A stretch of 64,000 bases of DNA, from assembly GCA_964598485.1 (NCBI GenBank), contig CAZRCD010000001.1, positions 558,001 to 622,000 on the forward strand. Reading direction: 5' to 3'. This document shows, one piece after another, positions 18,302-26,416 of this stretch. This DNA comes from SOJA01 sp964598485 (GTDB taxonomy: Archaea; Thermoproteota; Bathyarchaeia; Bathyarchaeales; Bathycorpusculaceae). The notes under the pieces were generated by a model. The model had not been told where the DNA came from. It worked only from the letters and a program-made list of their open reading frames with translations, and did not search any database. A program made the position numbers and the translations under genes. Positions within the stretch are counted from its first letter, which is position 1. Each line of letters begins with the position of its first letter.

Positions 18302-19123
18302 TTAATCTACGCTACGGAGCAGGGTTGGTGTGCTAAGGTCTATTTTATGGCGTCTACATGTTTCTAAGACAGCCCTTTTGAGGTTGGCATCGATTCTTCG
18401 AAGGCGTTTTACTTCGTCAACGAAGACGTAGAGGGTGTATTCAACTGCAAAATTTTTGAAGTCGGTTATCCAAACATAGGGCTTTGGGTTTTTCAATACT
18501 GCGTTTACATTGTTAGCAGCTTCCAGCAGAGCCGTTTCTACCTGTTCAGCATTCAGTTCGTATCCTGCAGTAATGGAACAACTTCTTCTCACTACCCTTT
18601 TCTTGCCATAGTTGTCTATTTCTGACTTTAGCAACTCTTGATTTGGAATTGAAACAAGAACATTATCAAGCGTATTTAACTTCGTATAGATTAAGTCGAT
18701 GGCTATTACGTCTGCAAATTGACCGTTGAAGAAGATTCTGTCACCGATTTTGAAGGGTCTGCTCGTCATAACTATTATGCCAGCTATGGCGTTACCAATA
18801 GTGTTCATTGCAGCAAAACCTATGACGGTTCCTCCCGCCAAAGCCAACAAACCAGCAATTACCCCTACCTCAAGACCAAACTGTGCAAAAACAACAGCCA
18901 AAACTATTAAGCCAGTTCCCCATTTGAAAACTCTATTCAAAGTGAAAGCGATATTCTCTTCAAGCTTCCCTTGTTCTTTCAACTTTGTTGTCTGTCTTGT
19001 AAGAATCTTATACGCAACATAGCTGATGATAACGGCTATAACGGAAAAAACGATCTTATCTAAATTAGAAGAGACCCATTCGCAACATGAATTGAAAAAT
19101 TCGCTCAAGACACTCATGCACAT
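18302..19123 (-). CDS. MscS family mechanosensitive channel (second copy)
   Basis: A 273-residue channel unrelated in close sequence to the copy at 14305. A first span near 22-42 and two further spans lead into the pore helix GLLALAGGTVIGFAAMNTIG. The beta domain FKIGDRIFFNGQFADVIAIDL and VSIPNQELLKSEIDN follow, then the C-terminal domain. It ends with PTLLRSVD. Two MscS types plus MscL in six kilobases suggest this organism meets strong osmotic shifts. Confidence 0.92.
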   Translation of the reverse strand: MCMSVLSEFFNSCCEWVSSNLDKIVFSVIAVIISYVAYKILTRQTTKLKEQGKLEENIAFTLNRVFKWGTGLIVLAVVFAQFGLEVGVIAGLLALAGGTVIGFAAMNTIGNAIAGIIVMTSRPFKIGDRIFFNGQFADVIAIDLIYTKLNTLDNVLVSIPNQELLKSEIDNYGKKRVVRRSCSITAGYELNAEQVETALLEAANNVNAVLKNPKPYVWITDFKNFAVEYTLYVFVDEVKRLRRIDANLKRAVLETCRRHKIDLSTPTLLRSVD

Positions 19124-19327
19124 TCTTCTCCATGATTTCTGAAGTGTTTATCCAGATTCAATAACTATCTGAGACTTCATATTACTTTTTGGTAGCCTTT
19201 TTTCTTCTTGTATGAAGGAGTTTAATTTATAATTTATCGATCTTTGTGACAATGGGACTATTAGGGGTTTAGTTAGAACCATAGCTAGGTTGGTGGACAG
19301 GAAATCCTCGTTAGGCTAGTGTAGAAG

Positions 19328-19696
19328 CTATTCTACGCCCCATTTTTTGGTGATTTTTACCAAGAGGAAGATTACAGTGGCTATGATGAGAAACGTTATT
19401 AATGCGCCAATGAAGTGTCCAACGCGGAAAGGTCCAGCTACGATGGTTTCCCATTCGATGCCGGGCATGGCAAGAGTGACTATGGGCATGATTAGGTCGT
19501 CAACAAGTGCTTTTACTAGGTCACCGAGGTATATGCCCATGATGAAGGCGACAGCAAGGCCCATCACTTTGTATTTTGAGAGAAAATCTGTGAACTCGTT
19601 CCACAAGCCTTTTGGTGGTGGTGGTGGGGTGGGTTTTGGTTCGAGTAACTCTCTTATTCGCTTCAGTTCTTCTAACATTTTGTCTTCTTTCGACAT
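19328..19696 (-). CDS. mscL: large-conductance mechanosensitive channel MscL
   Basis: A 122-residue protein. A charged N-terminal helix and a run of prolines (PPPPPK at about 24-29) precede the core: FTDFLSKYKVMGLAVAFIMG (first span) and FRVGHFIGALITFLIIATVIF (second span). The order and the conserved loop DDLIMPIV identify MscL, which forms a very large pore under lytic tension. The proline-rich N-terminal leader is longer than in bacterial MscL. ATG start at 19694-19696. Confidence 0.9.
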   Translation of the reverse strand: MSKEDKMLEELKRIRELLEPKPTPPPPPKGLWNEFTDFLSKYKVMGLAVAFIMGIYLGDLVKALVDDLIMPIVTLAMPGIEWETIVAGPFRVGHFIGALITFLIIATVIFLLVKITKKWGVE

Positions 19697-19800
19697 GCTA
19701 CATTCACGATTTCAATGTCTTGTCAATCCTATGTCTTAAATCTTGCGTAAATTGAATACCCCCTATACTTTTTCAGGTTCTGGAAGTCTCTGCCTTTGTT

Positions 19801-19853
19801 CTTCTGTTAAGATTTAATAGCGTATTCAACCTCTTCTCTTTATGAGTGGATGA
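19801..19853. repeat. diverged short repeat (partner at 62151-62204)
   Basis: The segment CTTCTGTTAAGATTTAATAG and what follows matches 62151-62204 at roughly three of four bases. On the minus strand both read KEK-x-LNTLLNLNR, so the similarity also holds as protein. It may be the tail of a decayed gene family. Confidence 0.4.
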
Positions 19854-19886
19854 ACCCTTTAGAAGGTGTATTATACGCGTCATGTA

Positions 19887-19912
19887 GGGACCCGTGGTCT
19901 AGTATGGACCAG
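19887..19912 (+). pseudogene. tRNA 5'-half relic
   Basis: GGGACCCGTGGTCTAGTATG plus GACCAG is the acceptor 5' strand and D-arm of a tRNA. It closely matches the first 24 bases of the intact tRNA-Arg at 59366, but no anticodon arm or 3' half follows. Similarity stops at position 19912 and eight bases later a copy of the boundary motif begins. It is therefore a truncated tRNA left at an old integration or recombination point. Confidence 0.65.
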
Positions 19913-19920
19913 CAACCCAG

Positions 19921-19951
19921 TGGAGATATCTCCCGCAACTCTCTCTTTTTT
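19921..19951 (+). repeat. boundary motif copy b
   Basis: TGGAGATATCTCCCGCAACT followed by CTCTCTTTTTTC. The core GGAGATATCTCC is a perfect palindrome. It lies directly after the truncated tRNA 5' half, which makes it look like the end of an inserted element. Confidence 0.65.
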
Positions 19952-19997
19952 CAGTTCCTAAACAAATCAACAGACCAAGAAAAAGGTGATAGACAAT

Positions 19998-20753
19998 TCA
20001 TTCGATGACGCTTAAGCTTCCGTGCCTCCCTATTCTTAACTGGCGTTCACCCCTAAACCTAGCTACTTTGCCATTTTTAATGTTAATTAAGTCACCCTCA
20101 GAAATAATGCTGATCTGCTGGTTCCATAAACCAATTCTAATTGAACCAGTTTCGTCGGCGACAAGTGCATTCGATACAGAAGCCATCGTGCCAAATCTAG
20201 TGTATACCATTTTCGATTTTGGGATCTCAAGCACTCTCGCCTTCACATTGATCCGTTTCATTCCAGCTTTCAAGTTTTTGATCGTAGGGTTTGCACCCTC
20301 ATAGCTCTTAACTGAAGAAACTCTTCTGGGCTGCATTGTTCTCATATAGCTTTCAAGTTGATTACTTCCTAATAGGATTGCAGTCGGTATCGAAAATTGA
20401 GCTACAACCTTTTGAACATTGGTGAAGAGAAAAATCGCTGAATCCTTCGTCTTCTTACGACACCTTATCACCAACTGCTTGCATTCTGATTCTTTATGAT
20501 TCCAAGCTTCCACAATGCAGTCAAAAAACCCGCTCGAATCAACCTTATACGTCATAGCTATTCTGGCAAGGTAATCCAGAATCCTTCTATCTTTGTACGA
20601 ATGCATGCTTTTAGGAAGCCTACCTCTACCTCTCCAAACCTTTTTCAGCATCCAATCATTTCCACTCTGCATTTTAACGTAATTACCATTTTTCAAAATC
20701 ACAAACCATAGGAATATCGCAGTATTCTCAACGTCACTTATATAGATTGGCAC
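19998..20753 (-). CDS. protein with C-terminal OB-fold, nucleic-acid-binding
   Basis: A 251-residue protein. The last 95 residues (about 155-248) have the pattern of an RPA/SSB-type OB-fold: MKRINVKARVLEIPKSKMVY, ALVADETGSIRIGLWN and ISEGDLINIKNG. The N-terminal 150 residues are basic (KKVWRGRGRLPKSMHSY) and include a helical segment around RRILDYLARIAM, unrecognised. It probably binds single-stranded DNA or RNA. It sits at the start of the relic-rich region. Confidence 0.7.
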   Translation of the reverse strand: MPIYISDVENTAIFLWFVILKNGNYVKMQSGNDWMLKKVWRGRGRLPKSMHSYKDRRILDYLARIAMTYKVDSSGFFDCIVEAWNHKESECKQLVIRCRKKTKDSAIFLFTNVQKVVAQFSIPTAILLGSNQLESYMRTMQPRRVSSVKSYEGANPTIKNLKAGMKRINVKARVLEIPKSKMVYTRFGTMASVSNALVADETGSIRIGLWNQQISIISEGDLINIKNGKVARFRGERQLRIGRHGSLSVIE

Positions 20754-20808
20754 ATTTGTGAATCTTTATAGGCTCCGCCCCCGCTTTGATGTCTCCGGTC
20801 GCGAAGAA

Positions 20809-20867
20809 AGCTTAAAGAAGTGTTTGTTCTCTGAATGAATTTGATGGAATCCTCCGTGCGCGCGGGA
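20809..20867 (+). repeat. 59-bp direct repeat, copy 1
   Basis: Identical base for base to 25272-25330 (59/59 by reading). It starts AGCTTAAAGAAGTGTTTGTT and ends in TGCGCGCGGGA. Both copies lie in non-coding DNA of the accessory region. Confidence 0.9.
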
Positions 20868-20943
20868 TTATGTTGTGGTGGTTATCCTTAGGCAATCAAC
20901 AACAACTTTTTCCATTCATATGACTGGTATTATGAGTTTTCTT

Positions 20944-21337
20944 ATGCTTCAAAGTCTTCTAGGTCTGTTTCAGCTTCTCAAAGCTCGGCACAGTTGGAGC
21001 ATAATCCTAAGATTCCACTCTATTATTATAATGATATATCATACTGAGTAATTACAAAAACATTTATGTTTTGCTTTTCCTGGTTCTGTTAACTTAAAGG
21101 GACTTGAATGATTAGAGTTTTGCCATGTTAACCAAAGGGACTTTTTAAAAGATGCACTAATCTTTTGCACAAACAAAAAAAGGTGGAATGTGAAGTGTTT
21201 TTACTTTATCTTACTATCTCAATAGCGCGCGCACAGCCCCGAAAAGGAACAAGCTGGAAATAAAAATTGACTTTTTGTGCGAGTGTCCTGATTTGCCTAG
21301 TCAAATAAGCTTTAAACGCTGGTGATGTCTCCCGATT
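20944..21337 (+). repeat. about 390-bp direct repeat, copy 1
   Basis: Matches 41623-42016 with a constant offset of 20679 bases and only scattered substitutions (estimated 95% identity). The left end encodes an open tail QLEHNPKIPLYYYNDISY then a stop; the right end is a boundary motif. Between them are TTAACCAAAGGGAC, a GCGCGCGC tract at 21225 and no gene. It looks like a non-coding element with the tail of a lost gene. Confidence 0.9.
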
Positions 21338-21363
21338 TCGTCCCCGCAACCTCCCGTTTTTCG
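21319..21363 (+). repeat. boundary motif copy c
   Basis: TGGTGATGTCTCCCG, then CCCCGCAACCTCCCGTTTTTC. A slightly rearranged copy of the motif at the right end of the long repeat; the equivalent end of the second repeat (42000) carries the canonical form. Confidence 0.5.
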
Positions 21364-21452
21364 CATTCTCTCTGCATGCGCGGCTTAGGAAAAACATTAT
21401 AAGGGATACCTGATCGACATAAAACATTATGAATATATAGGAGGGAAAGAGT

Positions 21453-21719
21453 CTGCATATTTCAGGAAAACTAACTATAGCGGGGTTTATCTTATTCATA
21501 GTTGGATTAATCTGGAAGCTGGTTTTAGGAATTCCCTTGGGTATTTGGGTGACGCCCCCCGAGAGCTTGGTGGTTGAGTGGTGGACTTCTACCGCTATTC
21601 ATCTAGGAGGTTTCTTTCTCTTTGCGATTTCGTTGGTCTACCATCTCTGGAAGGGACGAAAAGCAGGATAGCTTATTCAATATCGACTCCTGCAACCAAC
21701 AGTGCTACAAGTACATGAG
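21453..21719 (+). CDS. small two-span membrane protein, non-standard start
   Basis: An 88-residue frame with membrane spans LTIAGFILFIVGLIWKLVLG (about 6-25) and HLGGFFLFAISLVYHLW (about 49-65). A strong ribosome-binding site AGGAGGGA (21439-21446) lies just upstream. The only codon at correct spacing is CTG (21453), and an in-frame TAG precedes it; no ATG, GTG or TTG is available before the first span. It may use a CTG start or be slightly damaged. No family is recognised; small membrane proteins continue on both sides. Confidence 0.45.
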
Positions 21720-21790
21720 AAGGCGCAGAATACAAAGCTCCTGAAAAAACATGTATATGAATACCACCAGAAATGGGCTAGGAGAATCGG

Positions 21791-21830
21791 TGGGCCGCGG
21801 GGATTTGAACCAGAGACAAATGGAGATATC
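21791..21830 (-). pseudogene. tRNA 3'-end relic with flanking palindrome
   Basis: On the minus strand the sequence reads ATATCTCCATTTGTCTCT then GGTTCAAATCC CCGCGGCCCA. From GGTTCAAATCC on this is the T-loop and 3' acceptor of a tRNA, but the 5' T-stem and everything before it are missing. The preceding bases (ATCTCCATTTG) are shared with the relic at 44722 and echo the boundary motif. This is the typical remnant of integration into a tRNA 3' end. Confidence 0.55.
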
Positions 21831-22077
21831 TGCTGATAACACCTTGACTTTGATGTTATATCAATTAAGAAGTTGGGTTTCGGAAAGGCTCACCCAGAAT
21901 ATGATTTTGACACAGAGGCTGCCGAGAACGCACATATCCCCCCCAAAAAAATAGAATAACGAAACATAATTAACAACTTCCCTCAGCAAGGCGAAGAAAA
22001 CGCAAAGGCGGCGGGTTTTTAGAGGCTTCTAAAGGTTAATCAATTGATTAGAAAATTTGAGAGACTAGAGATTTAGA

Positions 22078-22362
22078 TTACTGGATTATTTCTCCATTAA
22101 TTTGTAGGCTACGGCTTCTAGTAGTCAATGGATATTCAAGTTTCCTTCTTGGATTTCGCCCATTTGTCCTATTAGCCAGACCAATTATCATAAAAATTAC
22201 TCCACATCCAAGAAAACTAACAAAAGCAAGACTAATCGCTGAGGTGAAGACTACTCCTAGTCCCATGAAGCAAACTCCAAGGGCAAAGAAAACCCGATAG
22301 TCGATTTCCGTTTTTTGTTTATTCAACCTCGTCAGCCTTCCAACCCAATCTAACCCAGTCAA
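22078..22362 (-). CDS. small membrane protein
   Basis: 94 residues with two hydrophobic spans (about 24-42 and 44-65: VFFALGVCFMGLGVVFTS, FVSFLGCGVIFMIIGLA) and a basic C-terminal tail (RRKLEYP). The family is not recognised. It is preceded on the same strand by another two-span small protein (22397-22603), with 34 bases between them, so they may form a pair. Confidence 0.6.
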   Translation of the reverse strand: MTGLDWVGRLTRLNKQKTEIDYRVFFALGVCFMGLGVVFTSAISLAFVSFLGCGVIFMIIGLANRTNGRNPRRKLEYPLTTRSRSLQINGEIIQ

Positions 22363-22396
22363 GATTTATGCCTTACCGCATCCTTCTGCTTATCGT

Positions 22397-22603
22397 CTAA
22401 GTCTTTCTTGAGATATAGGTTCGTATGAATGCACCAGCTATAAACGAGACTACTCCTAGAACGAACAATGGAATACTTAGTTCTCGGTAAGGATATAGAC
22501 CTCCCGATATCTCATAGAAGAATGTAACGAATCCACCGAATAGTAGCATAACTCCTAAGACTAGGCATAAATCACCCTCTACACTCTTAGTTCTTGAACT
22601 CAT
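22397..22603 (-). CDS. small membrane protein
   Basis: 68 residues with two membrane spans (about 11-30 and 43-62: LCLVLGVMLLFGGFVTFFY, PLFVLGVVSFIAGAFI) and a short basic end (ISRKT). Not recognised. The gene is divergent from the heliorhodopsin gene, 154 bases away. Confidence 0.6.
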   Translation of the reverse strand: MSSRTKSVEGDLCLVLGVMLLFGGFVTFFYEISGGLYPYRELSIPLFVLGVVSFIAGAFIRTYISRKT

Positions 22604-22725
22604 AGGAATCTCAACTCTCTACAAATTTATGTATGAATATTAGATGGGATTACTAATATGTTTTTGGAGGCGAGGAGCGAGTGAAGTTAGACAAGCCGAC
22701 CCTCATCTACTCCCAATCTAGTAAG

Positions 22726-22733
22726 ATATAAAA
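22726..22733 (+). promoter_or_regulatory. TATA box of the heliorhodopsin gene
   Basis: ATATAAAA ends 24 bases before the ATG at 22758. With archaeal spacing of about 25 bases from TATA to the first transcribed base, the mRNA would be leaderless or nearly so. Confidence 0.6.
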
Positions 22734-22757
22734 ACATTATTGGCGTTAAGATAGTTT

Positions 22758-23561
22758 ATGAACTATAAAGAAAGACAGGAAATTATAGCTAGTTCGCCTA
22801 TTTCGTTCAAGTATTTGAAGCGTTTCAATACGGCTGCGGGTGTTCTACATCTAGTGCAAGGAATAGTGATGTTAGCGGCTGGTCTCTTGTTAGATTGGAG
22901 CAGAGACATATACACTTTCTATCTTGATTTTAGCGGAATTCCTCCCACTCCCAGACTCGAAATTTCATTCACAGTCAGCTATTTGGGAGCGATTCTCGCT
23001 TCTTTCCCTTTGATTTCTGCCATTGCACATTTTTCTATTGCACATCTGAGAAACAAGAACTATAACGAGAATCTGAAAAAAGGCATGAACCCATATCGGT
23101 GGTATGAGTATGCTTTCTCAAGCTCGATAATGATAGTGTTGATTGCATCATTTGTAGGTGTCTGGGAGTTTTGGTCTTTGGCTATGTTTTTTGTCCTTAA
23201 TGCAATGATGATAATGTTTGGGTATTTGATGGAACTGGTAAATCAGAGAACTGAGAAGACTAATTGGTCGCCATTCATCTTGGGATGTATTTCTGGTGGG
23301 ACTCCGTGGATAGTGCTTTTTGCGTATTTTATTTCAGCCGTAAGTTCCTCAAGCACCGGTCCTCCGACATTCGTCTACTTCATATTATTCGTCTACTTCA
23401 TTCTGTTCAATGTATTCGCCATCAACATGGTTCTGCAATACAAAGGCGTTGGTCGCTGGAAAGACTATCTTTACGGTGAACGATTCTACATTATTCTCAG
23501 CTTTGTAGCAAAGACGATTTTGGCTTGGCTTGTGTTCACGGGAGTATTTGCACCCTTCTAG
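22758..23561 (+). CDS. heliorhodopsin
   Basis: A seven-span retinal protein of 267 residues. The retinal-binding lysine is K252 in the seventh span (LSFVAKTILAWLVFTG). The third-span signature RWYEYAFSSSIMI places the Schiff-base counter-ion at E117. Both are distinctive of heliorhodopsins rather than type 1 rhodopsins, as is the cytoplasmic-facing N-terminus (MNYKERQEI before the first span). A glycine/serine/threonine-rich loop SAVSSSSTGPP lies between spans 5 and 6. Heliorhodopsins do not pump ions; they are light sensors or regulators of partner proteins. Nearby candidate partners are small membrane proteins and a membrane methyltransferase. I see no carotenoid oxygenase in the window. 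Confidence 0.92.
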   Translation: MNYKERQEIIASSPISFKYLKRFNTAAGVLHLVQGIVMLAAGLLLDWSRDIYTFYLDFSGIPPTPRLEISFTVSYLGAILASFPLISAIAHFSIAHLRNKNYNENLKKGMNPYRWYEYAFSSSIMIVLIASFVGVWEFWSLAMFFVLNAMMIMFGYLMELVNQRTEKTNWSPFILGCISGGTPWIVLFAYFISAVSSSSTGPPTFVYFILFVYFILFNVFAINMVLQYKGVGRWKDYLYGERFYIILSFVAKTILAWLVFTGVFAPF

Positions 23562-23740
23562 GATCAATATGAAGACTAAAGACTGACAACTCTCGCAACA
23601 TTCCTAGTATATAGAAGGAAGGTGTAAGCGTCGCGCGCGCTAAATTCGTAACTTCCCTAAAAACGTGAAAAAGGAAGCAAGGGTGTCGGGTTTTTAGAAG
23701 CTTTACTGGCTACAACAAGCGAGTGGGACCTAAGTGCATA

Positions 23741-24337
23741 CTAATCATTTCTTTGTTTCGGTATTCCTATCCATCTTGGAGTCCTATTCATATATTCTCG
23801 ATAGGCTTTACCGTAATGTCCAAGGCAAAAGGCTTCTTCCATCTTTATGAAATATGCGGCTCCAACTCCAACTATTATGGGAAATACCAAAAAAACCCAT
23901 GAAGCTGAAGCTATGCCCACACCCAAAAGGAGCAACACTTCAGTTACATACATAGGATGTCTCGAATAACGATATAGTCCTCTGGATACTACTTCCCCAA
24001 CGGGGGTATTAACCCAATTCACCACAACTAAAATGCTTCCAACTAATCCAACTAGAGTAATTGGAATACCAACATAGAACCACATCGTGCCATATTCTAG
24101 CGGTAGAAAAACAGAGTATATAACGGCTGGAAAATAGATAAACTTAGAAAAAAGGCAAAATGACATCTTAGTCTTAGACAGACGCACACTTTTTGGACTA
24201 GGTGCACGTTTTTCTTTAAACAAGCGAAGAGAGAGAAGCATAAGTAATAGAGAGGGCCCCATAAAAAGCCAAGCATTCCATAAACCCAACCCAAAAGCTG
24301 GTATAATTGACATGACTCTTATCACCATAACATCCAT
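23741..24337 (-). CDS. isoprenylcysteine carboxyl methyltransferase-like membrane methyltransferase
   Basis: A 198-residue protein with about five membrane spans. The S-adenosylmethionine-binding signature is RYSRHPMYVTEVLLLLGV (about 122-139), followed by EEAFCLGHYGKAYREYMNR near the end, both typical of the ICMT/PEMT family. In archaea these enzymes probably methylate lipids or small molecules. The start may instead be MSIIPAFG a few codons later. Its downstream position to the heliorhodopsin (convergent) does not suggest a shared transcript. Confidence 0.82.
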   Translation of the reverse strand: MDVMVIRVMSIIPAFGLGLWNAWLFMGPSLLLMLLSLRLFKEKRAPSPKSVRLSKTKMSFCLFSKFIYFPAVIYSVFLPLEYGTMWFYVGIPITLVGLVGSILVVVNWVNTPVGEVVSRGLYRYSRHPMYVTEVLLLLGVGIASASWVFLVFPIIVGVGAAYFIKMEEAFCLGHYGKAYREYMNRTPRWIGIPKQRND

Positions 24338-24427
24338 TTGTGTTTCGAGTTATTCATGAAACTGAATTAGTTCGCTTCAGTTTTTATGACTTACGCAAAA
24401 ACCTTCGATGGGTCACAGTCTTAGAGG

Positions 24428-25061
24428 CTAGCGCACGTTCACTAACTCTATGTAGTTGACTGTAAGTTCTCCAAACTCCGTCTCTCTCAGTTTTTCGAGA
24501 TAACTAATCAATCTATCGAGTTCTTGATCATTTTGAAACTGTGCTATGCTGATGTGAGGTAAAAGATTTGGATAGTCGAATTTCGTCTTTTTTATCTCAG
24601 GTATTGCTTGCAGTCCTTTGTTTAACTCTCCAATTTTGCCTTCATCATGAACCTCTATTAAGACAACTTCTGAAAAGATGTTAAGTTTAGGAAGGAGCAC
24701 GTCGAACTTGTGAAATGCCTGTAAGACTTCTTTTGCTTGACTGACTATTTTTTGCAGGTTCTCTATTAGAATATCATCTTCATGCTTTTCGGATTTTGCT
24801 AGGAATCCACACCCTTTCACAGTTACATGAAAGTAATCTTTTGGGAATGAGTCAATACAAGGAATAGTCGATAGCTTATCCTGAATCTCGATTATTTTCC
24901 CAATCAACTTTTCCTCTTTTAATTCTTATGAGAAAAGTCAAATACTGATTTCTTCCCTTGGCCCAATCGTTGTCTACCCAGTCGTTCGTTATCTGTGGTT
25001 GGATTCTGTTCCTCTCTCTCCAGACATCAGCAAACCTGCTTTCAGCCCTATCTTCATGCAA
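24428..25061 (-). pseudogene. LigT/2'-5' RNA ligase-like gene with a frameshift
   Basis: Two frames make one protein. The upstream part (25061 to about 24905) ends QITNDWVDNDWAKG then YLTFLIRIK; the next frame continues EEKLIGKIIEIQDKLSTIP to the end. The join lies in the A-rich run AAAAGAGGAAAAG at about 24905. The two HxT/S-x motifs of the 2H phosphoesterase family are intact: HVTV (FPKDYFHVTVKG) and HISI (LLPHISIAQF). Such enzymes act on cyclic phosphates or 2'-5' linked RNA. The gene is either broken by a one-base slip or the assembly is wrong there; both halves are otherwise well preserved. Confidence 0.75.
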
Positions 25062-25271
25062 TTGTCATCACCATAATGAATGTCAAGTTACTTGTTGCTT
25101 GTCTGCTTCAGTTTTATGATTTGTGGAAGAAATTAATGTGCCTTTGTGATTGCCTCAAATCAGTGGGTATGAAGAAACTTGCTCATGATGATTATGCCCT
25201 TTCCTTCTTCATCTTCACGTAGATAACCTTCTTGCACAAAGCTGAGACTGAGACGATTGGAGTATAAAGAG

Positions 25272-25330
25272 AGCTTAAAGAAGTGTTTGTTCTCTGAATG
25301 AATTTGATGGAATCCTCCGTGCGCGCGGGA
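25272..25330 (+). repeat. 59-bp direct repeat, copy 2
   Basis: Identical to 20809-20867. It is followed by GAGAAGCGGGGGAGCATTTG rather than by the sequence after copy 1, so the identity ends sharply at both sides. Confidence 0.9.
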
Positions 25331-25509
25331 GAGAAGCGGGGGAGCATTTGAGGAGAGAGGTCATTAAGTTTTAGGTGTATGTTTAAAAAGAGAGTGTTGG
25401 AGCTTTTCTGTTAGGTTTTTATAAGCACCTTGCGAGTTCAATCGCAAGCTATATATAAAAGGTTTGGGACTAGAGCGCGCGCTAAGGTGTACCATACTAT
25501 AGAGGAGCA

Positions 25510-25953
25510 AAGAAGATTTGCTTTAAAGATCCGTTCATTTTTCACGCGTTAAGATGGTGGGCTCTCGGTGGCCGGCATCCCTTTCATGAGTCGCTGGAGT
25601 TTCTTAAGGATTCTGAGAACAAGAGTAAACTTTTGGAGTCTGTTGTCTGCGATCACATGGTTCGCTTGCTGTTTAATCTTGAGCCGAGTCCGCAGTTTGA
25701 CTACACAACAAAGCTGTTCTATTGGGAAAGCAGCAAAAAACGGGAAGTGGATTTTGTGACAAAGCTGGGAAGTGATTTTTTGCCGATCGAACTGAAATAT
25801 CAATCATCAATCCAAAGGAATGACGTGTACGGCATAATAGATTTCATGAAAGGTGGAAAGGCACATAAAGGAATTATTGTAACGAAAGATGTTTTTGTTG
25901 AAGGAAGAAGTCACGTTGAAATACCAGTGTCAACTTTTCTACTTCTGGCGTAG
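25510..25953 (+). pseudogene. AAA ATPase (DUF4143-type) C-terminal fragment
   Basis: An uninterrupted frame with no start codon at its beginning reads KKICFKDPFIFHALRWW, then KLLESVVCDHMVRLLF, LFYWESSKKREVDFVTK and DFLPIELKYQ, ending STFLLLA. This is the C-terminal DUF4143 region (which has a restriction-nuclease-like REVDFV / PIELKY core) of archaeal AAA ATPases. The N-terminal P-loop domain is missing. It is therefore a 5'-truncated remnant. A GCGCGCGC tract at 25475 precedes the break. Confidence 0.75.
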
Positions 25954-26416
25954 GTTACTGCTGCTTGAAAACCATTGCGCGGTGGTAAGCTGTGGCGATG
26001 TGTCTGAAAGAACGAGAAGACAAAAAGGTTTTCTACACCAGATTTTCTTCTACGCATTCAATATCAAGTATTACATGGTGAGAATAACATTATAAGAAGT
26101 TTTGAACATTGAGGTTAAAAAGAAAAGGCAATATTTACCAGAAAACATCAAATAACATGACTTGAAATGGGTAGGATGTTAAGCGACTTGTAAACTTCTG
26201 CACATCTCATACGCCTGTGCGTAAATTTCAAGGATAGATTGTCCAGCGTGAGAGAAAATTGATGTTCTCGGTATTCCTGACAGATTTTGCAGGAGCTACT
26301 CCGAATTGAGGATATTATTGCTGCGGAAATTGTGGGCTTGATGTCTCTCGTATTCAGTTTTTGCCTGCTTGGTTTCATTTATTAAAGCAGTTTCATAATA
26401 ATGTGTGGGGAAGAAA
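25954..26416. other. intergenic, no gene recognised
   Basis: About 460 bases between the ATPase remnant and herA. A minus-strand frame at 26148-26378 is open but has no recognisable features. I see no repeat, tRNA or clear promoter apart from TTTATTAAAGC near 26378. Confidence 0.4.

Noticed and set aside
26148..26378. 76-codon minus-strand ORF before herA
   Set aside because: No ribosome-binding site and no similarity to a known family; a CKIC pair alone is too weak.
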